A DNA stretch of 64,000 bases, from positions 33,296,778 through 33,360,777 of the forward strand of contig JAKSZT010053764.1 of assembly GCA_026826555.1 (NCBI GenBank), given 5' to 3'. The stretch comes from Tolypeutes matacus. Lineage: Eukaryota > Chordata > Mammalia > Cingulata > Chlamyphoridae. The number at the start of each line of letters is the position of its first letter. Within the stretch, counting starts at the first letter, position 1. The notes below the pieces were generated by a model. The model was not told where the DNA came from. It did no database searches and saw only the letters and a list, made by a program, of their open reading frames with translations. Below are positions 55,105 to 64,000 of this stretch, piece after piece. A program made the translations under genes and the position numbers.

Positions 55105-57575
55105 AGATTTATTTTCTTTTGTTTTACCCCTTTATTAAAATATAGCCTACATACCATAAGGTGCACAAATCTACAATATGCATTTTGATTAATTTTACAA
55201 AGGAAGCCCACTCTTGTAACCACCCTGCAACCCAGATGTAGAGTACTATTAGCAAACCAGAAGCCTCCCCGCTGACGCCTTCCAATCCTTACTTACCCCA
55301 CTGCGATCCAGCAGCAAAGGAATAGCCAAGGAACTGCAAAGGAACTCTAGACTCTCTTACCAAAGATCAGGTAGCCCATTTTTTCACTTTCCATAAGTGA
55401 ATTATAGTGTGGATTCTTCATATAATATGGCCTGTTCTGTGTCTGTCCTCTTTGGCTCAATCCTTTATCTGTAAGATTCATCCGTGTGTTGCAGATTCAT
55501 TCATCCTCATAGTTGTAGAGTATTCCAATGTATTCATATATCACAATGTATGTATCTATTCATTTTTAATAGACATTTGGATTTTTTCCAATTTGGAACT
55601 ATTATGACGAATGCTGTTATGACCATACTTGTACATGTTTCTGGTACACATATAGAATCATTTATGTTGGGTATATATCTAAGTAGGAAATTATTAGGTT
55701 AGGGGGCAAGTATGTTCTTGATTTTTAGAAGGAACTACCAAACAGTTTTCCAAATTGTATGAGCATTCCAATTGTCCTACACCCATCCAACACTTGGTAT
55801 TTTCCGGGGCTTTGGGGGTTTTGTTTTTTAGAACTTTATTTTTGCATGTGTAGTGCTAGCTCAGTGATGCCTAATGTTGTTGAACAACTTTTCATATGCT
55901 TATTGATCATTTGGATATCATTTTTCAGAAAATGTTTGCTCAAATTATTGCTCATTTTTATTAGGTTCTCCATTTTTTCCTTACTGATACATAGGAGACT
56001 ATAAAAAGACATAGATATATGCATATGGTAGGAGTTCTTTGGTCGACATATGTGTGTATGTATATATATGAATAATATATATCAAATATATTCTTCCACT
56101 CTCTCCCCAGTCGTTTCACTATCTGAATTATGTCATCTGATAAACTGTGGTTCTGAATTTTAACACAGTCCAATTAATCAGTCTTTCCTTTTGTAGCTAG
56201 TCTCTTTGCATTTTATTTAAGAAAACTTTGAATAACTCAAGGTCAAAAAAGATATTCTCCTATATCTTCCAAGAAGCTATATGGTTTTAACTTTTCCATT
56301 TAGTTCTATGGATTGATTCTTGTATATGACGTGAGTCAGGGATCAAGATTCATTAATTTTTTATAATGATATGAAATTGATCCAGCATGTGTTTTGAAAA
56401 GCCCATTGTCTTACATTGCATTGCAGTGGCACTTTTGTTATAACTCAGTATTTATGTGAACCTGTTTCTGGATTCTATTCTTACCATTCATCTGTTTACC
56501 CAACTTTGCATCAATACTGACTTAATTAATATAGTCTTATTAAATATGTATTAAGACCTCTGTCTTCTTTTTCTTCAAGGTTATCTATACTATTCTTGGC
56601 ATATACATTTTATATGTAAATTCTAGAATCAGATTGTCAACTTCCACAAAAATATCTGGGATTTTGCTGGAATTTCATTGAATCTCTAATTTTTTTTATT
56701 TTTATTTTTTTATTTTTTATTTTTTTTATTTTCTAAATAATTTTAAGAATAATTCATGTATTAGCAATGATGAGACTTCCAATCCATAAAAATGACATAC
56801 TCCTTCATTTACTCAGGTATTTTAAATGTTTTTTAGTTGTCTGTGCAGAAGCTTTTTACATCTTTTGTTAAATGGACTGCCAAGTATTTCATTTTTATAT
56901 TATTGTACATGGTGTCTTTTTACAAGTTTAATTTTCTAAAAGCTTGCTACTAACATATATATATAAATAATAACTTCTTAGATATTAATGCTGTATTCAT
57001 AATGCTTGCTAAATTCATTTGTTATATCTAATAGTTGACCTAGAGCATCTTTTACACTTTCTATGTACACAATCACATCATCTGCCAATGATGATGGCTT
57101 TTTACCCCTGTCTTTTAAATCCTTATACTTTTTTTTTTTCTTCCTTTAAATGATGGCCTCAGCCACCAGTAAAATGTTGAATAAAAGTGATGATGGCTAA
57201 CATTTTTATGCCTTTCCCAAACTCAGGGTAAAAACATTCAAATTGCAACCAGAATATTTTTGAATGTTTTTTGAAGATACCCATTACTAGATCAGGGAAG
57301 CTCCTTTTTACTTCTACGTTGCTGTTACAAAGATTTTAAAATTATGAATAAATGTTGGATTTTATGAAATTCCATTAATACATCTAATCAGATAATCATA
57401 TGCTTTTCCCCCTTTATTCCATAAATGTAATGAGTTTCTTTACTGATTTTCAAATGTTAAAACAACCTTGCATTCCTGGAAAACTCTAACTTTCTTTCCG
57501 TTATCATTTTTATATGTTTCTGGCTTCAATTTACAAATATTCTGGTTAGAATTTTTGTGTCAATGTAAATAAGAG
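55105..57575 (-). pseudogene. older L1, 3' half, antisense
   Basis: Reads from the 3'UTR at the left (55123-55380, 'CATACCATAAGGTGCACAAA') backwards through ORF2: 'TTGGATTTTTTCCAATTTGG' (C-terminal part, about 55570), 'CCAAACAGTTTTCCAAATTG' (55738), 'ACACAATCACATCATCTGCC' (antisense of the RT active-site region, about 57067), and 'AACAACCTTGCATTCCTGGA' (57461). It is more diverged than the plus-strand L1s at 17-26 kb, with no open frame over 81 codons. 5'-truncated, inactive. Confidence 0.85.
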
Positions 57576-57865
57576 ATACATGTTAGGAAAACAATCAGTA
57601 CTTATTTCTAAATGAGTAACATCAAGTGACTTCCTATGGATATTTTATTAAGCAGCCAAATAACTTCCTTCAACCAGAAAACTGGCATTCAGTGTTGTGT
57701 CTCTTATAAAATACTGACTTAGACATGCATGAGCAAATATAGCTAAGAGTTTTATGAGTCCTCCTGGACCATGCAGCTTTATAGTGGGAATTGGAATGGA
57801 AGTGCTAGGCTCTGTACTTGTGGACATGTCTCTGAGCCCACAGCTTTCCTTTGCTGGTGATTATG
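57576..57865. other. unique sequence
   Basis: No recognised feature. Confidence 0.4.
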
Positions 57866-57869
57866 ATGA

Positions 57870-58268
57870 ACTATGTGATGGACTGCTTTCAGGATGAAGT
57901 CTACACTCCTTAATAGGGAACCCAAGTCCTCTGGTGTTCTGGGAGCTACCTAGCTTTACTCTGCTCCCTAGTACCCCTTCCAACCTTCTTCTAATATATA
58001 TGGTTTAGCCATATTTGACCTCCTTGCAGTTCCTCAAATATGCCAAGCTTTCACTCACCTTAGAGACTCTGACCTGCTTTTCTCCTGAGAGCATCTACTT
58101 TACCTTTTTAGGATTTGACTAGTCTCTCTTCTCTTGGTGTACCTTGAAATGCAGGGATATTACTGGGGATAGATACTATGTCTTATTCATCTTTTTTATC
58201 CTGTAAGCTTGGCTGGCACACAAGAGGCACTCTAAAAACACTGTTTGAATGAATGGATGAATAACTAA
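57870..58268 (+). repeat. L2 LINE 3' end, sense
   Basis: 'CAGGATGAAGTCTACACTCC', 'CAGTTCCTCAAATATGCCAA', 'GATACTATGTCTTATTCATC' and 'TTTGAATGAATGGATGAATA' show the L2 3' order and terminal GAAT repeat. Confidence 0.85.
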
Positions 58269-58389
58269 ATGAAATTGTATTTACCACAATTCTCCTAAGC
58301 TCACTGATCATCTGAGTATAAGAACTAAGGACCGAAAGAAAAATGAGAAAAGCAACAATACCACTAATTTATTCATTAATTAAATCAGC

Positions 58390-58700
58390 CAATAATTATT
58401 GAATACCAACTTCATGCCAGGCACAATGTGAAAATGAGAGGTAGAACCACGAATAAAAAAAGGAAAAACTCAAGAAGCTTACAGTCTAGTGGGGAGACAG
58501 CCAAAGTAACATAAAGGGGGGAAAGGAGGTAAATGTTTAAATTACAAATTGAAATAACTAACATGAAGGGAAAAACCAAGGTTCGAGAATCCAGAGCATT
58601 AGAAGTGAGGAATGTTTATTTCAGAGAGAATTATCAGGGCAGGCCTTTCTGAGGTGATGGCATTTAAGATGACTCCTAAACAACGGGAAGCCAGTCAAGA
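58390..58700. repeat. ancient mammalian interspersed repeat, family uncertain
   Basis: 'AATTATTGAATACCAACTTC', 'ATGCCAGGCAC', 'GCTTACAGTCTAGTGGGGAG' and 'GGCAGGCCTTTCTGAGGTGA' follow a frequent old mammalian repeat that I cannot name with certainty. Confidence 0.55.
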
Positions 58701-58769
58701 CTCCTGCTCTTATACCATTCTGATTCCAGGCACTTAAACTGATCATAATTTTATTCAGATTTATTTATC

Positions 58770-59268
58770 CCATCAGTTCTTAAAGTCTGGTCTAGAAACC
58801 AAATTAGGGGTTCTAGAACCCACTCAAGGGAGTCATGAGGTCAAAGCTATTTTTGTAATAATACTAAGATTACCTGCCTCTTCAATTCTCATGATCTCAT
58901 GATGATATGGTGGAGATTTGTAGACGCTACATGATTGAATGAAAAGCTGTCTTCTATTCAACCAGACATTGAAGAAATTTGCAAACACATAAAACAAAAC
59001 CACTCTTCTCACTAAATGTGTTTTGTATTAGAAAATAGTTATGTTGATAAAAATGTGTTATTTATGTTAGCAGGTAATGGGTTTGTTATTGCAGTTTATA
59101 ACAATTAATAAATTAAAACTTCCCAGTTGTAATTTCTAATATGGTAAATGTCAACACAAAACAGCTTTTGTGTTTTCACATACACAAAAGTGCTCTCGAG
59201 TTCTGAATAAATCTTAAGAGTTTAAAAGGGCTTCCGAGACCAAAAAAGTTTGCAAACCACTAGTTTAG
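58770..59268 (+). mobile_element. hAT-type DNA transposon, about 0.5 kb
   Basis: Left end 'CAGTTCTTAAAGTCTGGTCT' and right end 'AAAAAGTTTGCAAACCACTA' (inverted: TAGTGGTTTGCAAACTTTTT) are hAT-like. Interior 'GAGGTCAAAGCTATTTTTGT' and 'TTAAGAGTTTAAAAGGGCTT'. Non-coding and diverged. Confidence 0.65.
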
Positions 59269-62120
59269 CTAGTGGAATTGAGAACATGTAAAGGACATAC
59301 GCTCAATAGATGAACTGAAGATGTGTGTGTATGCACATAAAATGATCTCTGACAACCCTCCAACTTGGAAACAAAATGACAGAATCTGCCTGAAAACTGA
59401 AATATTCAGACAAACATCTCCAATGTTCCAAAAAGCCCATGTTTAATAGCTTATGGACAAAACATTCTGGGGATTTGAGTGAACGTGGGCCAAGCTCCGT
59501 GGTGAGGAGAGTTCTCATCCAATTATTTGGTGCTCTATAGACTCAGCCTGAGCATATTCCATTTTAAGTGGAAAATTTTGCAGCCTCTTGTTTATAGCAC
59601 AGGGGATAAGAAGCCAGATATCCTAACATGAAATAAAAATAGAACCAATTCCACAATTTTAACTTCTAAAATCTTTTCCTTGAAATTGTGCCTATAGGTC
59701 TGTCCTACCCAATTGTTCAATATCAGGACTGCTCAGCTACAGGTCAAGATGATCAAGTCAGAACCAGACTTCATAAAAGATCAATTACCTGACATCTGGG
59801 CCTGCTTTGTGGGCACTGTGGACATGCGGACACAATATTGACGTCGCAGTTTAGTCTGATTTTCACTTTCATTGACAAAATTAAAAGCCAGCCATAAGAC
59901 ATCAGTAAAGAAGGAAAAGTTTCTCTAACATTCATTTAAAAAAAGAACACTAACTCAATTCATTCCTCTATCATTCCAAAGAAAAATTATCCATTTCTCC
60001 ATCTAAAAGTCAGATATACTTTAACCTGTGTCTGAAACAAAACTAGCACACCTCCAAGAAGTCAATAACCAAAAAAGAAAATTAAAAATAGCAGACTATA
60101 TTTTAAAAGCAGATTTTTTGGTGACTGATCTTAGAGCCTTGTTTAATGTGTTACACTCTAGGAAATATTTATATTTTCACTAGGTTTGCAAGCAGAAATT
60201 ATCATTTACTTTTGAGAATACTTCTGTTTGAATTTAAAGGTTCTAACCTACTTTTCTTACTGTAAATATGCCTATGCAGATTTATACAAGGTAGTATATA
60301 TGAAAGTGCTTTACGCTATAGAGGTGTATACTAACAGATTATTATTGTAAGTAAAGGAAGCAACATAAAATGCGCTATCTTTTAAATAAAAGCTATTGAT
60401 AATATTCCTATCTAATTCCCTTCCATTGACCTGTAAAAGTGCCTTACTGACTCTAGAGTCTCTTATTTCTTGAATAATGGAACATTTTTATACAGACCAT
60501 TTGGTGTATATTTGCCATCAAGTAATCAATCTGGAGCTCTCTGTGTTTAAAGATCTCCATCTCCTTCTTGGGTACCAATTAATCTATTCCAGAAAGATTC
60601 TCTATTAGCAAAGGTTTAAAACATACATTCTTCTTCCTACCAGAGTACTGAAACAAAAAAATAACTGTTTGTAGAAGTTATAATAGACAATGTCCAAACT
60701 TTACCATTAAGTTTGTAATTATTTAAACTGATTCTTTGAATGTAATTATACATTCTCCGAACAAGATTTCACACTTCAGCTAGCCAGTGGGTTCTTCAGA
60801 TTTCAGGAAAAATATAAAAACATGAAAAAATCAAGCATTAGAATAAAAATCTCAATAGTTTTCACTCCTGTTCTGAGGGTTCAATTTGTTTGAACAGACT
60901 TGACTGGATAAAAAATATTCATTGAATGTGAGGATGTTGGATCATTATTATATTTCCTTTGAAATAGATTTCATACTAGTTTTAAAGGCATCATAATGCT
61001 GAAGGATGAAACTCCTTCAATGTAATTATTCTGTTGCTAAGGACTATGAACACATGACAACAAATTTTGTCAACAGAATTTTATAAAATCTTCTATAAAG
61101 TGATCATTTAGTTAAAGGCCCTTGAGCATCATATCAGTTTAATGTGTTTAAGCATTTCAGCTTATTATGACTATGATTTGGAAAGATGGGTTTGCAGAAA
61201 ATATTTACCTTATCGATTTGCTTGAGTGATACAATCCTTTATTCACCAAAGTTTCTATGCCCTATCTTCATGCCTCTGATAGTGTCACTCTAAAAGAAAG
61301 AAAGGTGAAGAGAAAGATGTGAAAATACTTTTCCTTCTTAAAGCTGCTGCCCCCTTAGCAATATTGACAAGTGAGAGCCTCACCCCCATTTATCAACAAC
61401 AGAGGGATATACAGGGCATATCTGGAACCCAGATATCCTAAGAAGACTTTTCCTATCCTTCAGTGCACTCTATGCTTAGGAAGAAATACACCTACCTGAG
61501 GGAAGAGAAGAGACAAAGGTAGAACTGCAAGTTTCAGCTTCATGATGTAAGAACCTTTGATTCAGACAAAGAAGACCCAGGCAATATTGGTAGCCCTACA
61601 CGTTTCTGGGAGGCAGTGGCATGCCTACATTGCCAGCCCTCAGAACCACTGAAATAACGGATTTGGCCACCCAGAAACCATTTGTCAATCATTTATGATA
61701 AATTGAATTATGAAATTATTAGCATTTTTTAAATGTCTTTAAATTGCTACTTGTATTGCTTATGAAGATTTTTATAAATGTAGCCTATATAACAAGGTGC
61801 TTTGAGGTCTCATATGTTTAATATTTGATGCTTCTGAAAATTCTTCCCTAGTATTTCATGTTTTTCTTTCTCCATCCTAGCTCTAGCTAATGTTGCTCAT
61901 GGAGAATGCAGAGGGCATAAAGTTTCTCCTTCCTCCTACCTTCTTCCCTTTCCCTTTGCTTGGAGCTGAGCAATCAGCTGGTGTACCCAGTGGGGCAGTG
62001 GGCATTTGGCAGGGTTGGGGCTGAGAATCAGAATATTGGTTACTTCTGGGCATTGAAGAAATAAGTAAATTGAGAGTAATGAGCCAGGTTTCTCACTGTT
62101 GGAGAAGGGAGTTAAAAATA
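59269..62120. other. unique sequence, about 2.85 kb
   Basis: The longest stretch in which I recognise no repeat and no gene. AT-rich; ORFs all under 100 codons. Confidence 0.45.
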
Positions 62121-62125
62121 TGGGA

Positions 62126-62165
62126 AGAGGGAGCAGATGTGGCTCAAGCAGTTGGGCACCCACTG
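62126..62165 (+). mobile_element. DAS-type SINE head fragment
   Basis: Only the first 40 bp of the head ('GGGAGCAGATGTGGCTCAAG', 'CAGTTGGGCACCC') remain, without B-box, body or tail. Confidence 0.8.
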
Positions 62166-62795
62166 TTTCTATACATGAATAGAAACAGATGTAGATAAAT
62201 GTATGCATGCATGGGTATATGTATACACACATATATTCCCTTGCCCTGTCTGTGAAAAGGGCCTAGATGTATTGACCCAGTAGCAGCAAGCAACTGAGGT
62301 ACTCAGATCTTGATTTCTTGTAGTACACGTTATTAAAAGAAACCAAAGGTCCTTTGAGAAAATACTGAATCCAGGTCTGGGAAAGGGAATCTAAAAGATG
62401 AGCCTGGAACATCTTGTGCTAGAAATTAAGAAAAAGTACAAAGAATTATGGAAACAAGTGAAAAAGACAAAGGAGACAGCTTGAAGGGGCTTTCCTTGGC
62501 AAAGCCTGGGACAATTTGATCATCACAATATATAATGAATATAACAGATTATACAAGTAGAAAAGGAATCTTGAGTCAATATTGATACAGATAGAGAGAT
62601 GACAGATAGACACATAGATAAATAGAGGCAAAGGGAAAGCTCTACTTTATATTAGAATGCCAACTGATAAATGTAAAAGGAATGATAGGATTTACAAATC
62701 ATGTTGGAAACCACTATAGAAATAATTGATTCAGGCAAGATTCATCGAAGGATATTAGAACTGGTGGGTAAAAGTTTGACGAGGAAGAGGTTATT
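62166..62795. other. unique sequence
   Basis: No gene recognised. A small inverted repeat TTTCTAT/ATAGAAA at about 62165-62187 follows the SINE fragment. Confidence 0.4.
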
Positions 62796-62799
62796 TATA

Positions 62800-63432
62800 T
62801 AGTCTCAAAGTATTCTCCACGATTATTTATTTACTCCTTAATGAATGAATATAAAACACGCATTAAGCAACCTTACAGCAGAAAAACCTAGCAAATACCA
62901 TCTAAACCAAGTAATAGTTGACAGTATCAAGAATGAGACACATTGGCATCATGTGCCTCAAGAAATGATGCACTGAGAAGAACACAACATCATTTCTATG
63001 GTTCTTCTGCTAGAAATGCATACATGACAAGAAAACATTAGACAAACCAAATTGTGGGGCATTCTACAAAATAACTATTGACAAATAGCAAGGTCATAAA
63101 AAATAAGGAAAGACTTAAGAACTGTTCCAGACTAAAGGAAACTGGAGAAACATGGCAACTAAATGCAACATAAGATCTTGGATTGAATCCTGGATTTAAA
63201 AAGAATATTATTAAGACCATTGGAAAAATTTGAATTGGGTCCATGGATTCAATGGCAATATTTTATCAATGTCAATTCCTTAATTTTGAAGCTTGCCCTA
63301 TAGTTATATAGGAAAGTGTCCTTGTTTTTAGGAAATAACACTGAAATATTAAGGAGTAATGGGGTATAATGTTTGCAACTTACCCTCAAATGGTTCAGGA
63401 AAGTATATAGTGATATGCACATATGTATGCTC

Positions 63433-63463
<31 letters not shown>

Positions 63464-63628
63464 GAGAAAGAGAGAGAGAGAGGGAGGGAGAAAGAGAGAA
63501 AATGATAAAAGTAAATTTAGTAAAATGACATTATTTGGGAAGCAGAGATCTTTATACTGTTTTGCCCATTTTCTGGTAAATCTGAAATCATCTCAAATTA
63601 AAAGTAAGAAAAAAAAAACCTTGATTTT
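62800..63628 (+). mobile_element. L1 3'UTR/terminus, sense
   Basis: 'GTTCCAGACTAAAGGAAACT', 'CATGGCAACTAAATGCAACA', 'TTGGATTGAATCCTGGATTT', 'AAAGTGTCCTTGTTTTTAGG', 'TTGCAACTTACCCTCAAATG', then a TG/GA microsatellite, then 'AAATCATCTCAAATTAAAAG' and an A-run, as in old mammalian L1 3' ends. The left boundary is approximate. Confidence 0.75.
63432..63500 (+). repeat. compound (TG)n(GA)n microsatellite
   Basis: About 28 bp TG repeat followed by about 40 bp of GA-rich repeat, inside the L1 3'UTR. Confidence 0.95.
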
Positions 63629-64000
63629 TCCTGTAACATAAAAAAAAAGTAGGGAGGTGCACATAAAGACACACACAAAAACAAGAAGCACTGGCCCAGG
63701 AGACTCCACACAAAAAATAATTTGGGGTTGTATTAACGTATAAAAACATGATGAGGAAAAACAGTTGCCTATATCACACATTTCTGCCTCCCAAGAGGTA
63801 GATCTCAAAATTTGGGTTCAAAATATCTGTGCACTTTGCTCCATTTAAATTTCTTGATTTCCAGTTTCTCAGAGAATTACTTTAGTAGATTGCATCCTTT
63901 CTCAGTGTGGCCACCATTCAAATATTCTGTCTGAGCCTTTATAAATGTTCTCAGCCTGACCACACAACACGTCTCTTTCATGTAGGAAAACAGAGAGATT
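63629..64000. other. unique sequence to window end
   Basis: No recognised feature. Confidence 0.4.

Noticed and set aside
55105..57575. Possible host gene in the antisense L1 region
   Set aside because: The readable motifs are all L1 ORF2 and 3'UTR in reverse, with no open frame over 81 codons.
1..64000. CRISPR array, operon, phage or other prokaryote-type system
   Set aside because: The DNA is clearly mammalian (MIR, L2, L1, SINEs, microsatellites). No regularly spaced repeats or compact gene arrays occur.

Overview
This window is repeat-rich, intron- or intergenic-type mammalian DNA with no recognisable host gene, exon, CpG island, tRNA or rRNA gene. It contains many copies of the tRNA-headed SINE known from armadillo as DAS-SINE (head with 'GGATGTGGCTCA' and 'GGTTCRATCCC' boxes). 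With these are lineage-type L1 elements, solo MaLR-like LTRs, and ancient mammalian MIR, L2, MER5-like and hAT copies. Together they point to a xenarthran, most likely an armadillo (Dasypus or a close relative). The species call is inferred from the SINE and L1 types, not from a database match.

Layout. 1-16 kb: mostly unique sequence with a MER5A-like element, MIR, L2, a solo LTR (3.3-3.95 kb), a tiny 17-bp-TSD insertion (4.1 kb), a hAT-like element (6.4-7.0 kb), a dimeric SINE (10.8-11.0 kb), a SINE (14.6 kb) and a second LTR type (15.2-15.6 kb). 16-26 kb: a dense pile-up of same-strand L1 copies. One L1 is split by a younger L1 (14-bp target duplication), and another 3' fragment is split by an LTR that itself carries a SINE and a 39-bp insertion. 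26-34 kb: mostly unique, with a SINE, MER5 and MIR remnants and a poly(T)-bearing tandem duplication. 34-41 kb: three more solo LTRs of the first type, one of the second, a (CT)n tract, and a 10-N gap flanked on both sides by the same 47 bp. 41-54 kb: MIR, L2, hAT and DAS-SINE copies, including two composite SINEs of about 410 and 510 bp with two tRNA-like heads. 54-64 kb: a 17-bp-TSD SINE, a 2.5-kb antisense L1, L2, a hAT-type element, a long unique stretch and an L1 3' end.

All coding capacity I can recognise belongs to decayed L1 ORF2 (reverse transcriptase and C-terminal cysteine-rich region), broken by stops, frameshifts, deletions and insertions. The other ORFs are short, mostly antisense to repeats, and look like chance. 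I found no previously undescribed gene system. The interest lies in the insertion stratigraphy, the composite SINE architecture, the likely false assembly gap and a few unexplained duplicated or palindromic stretches.
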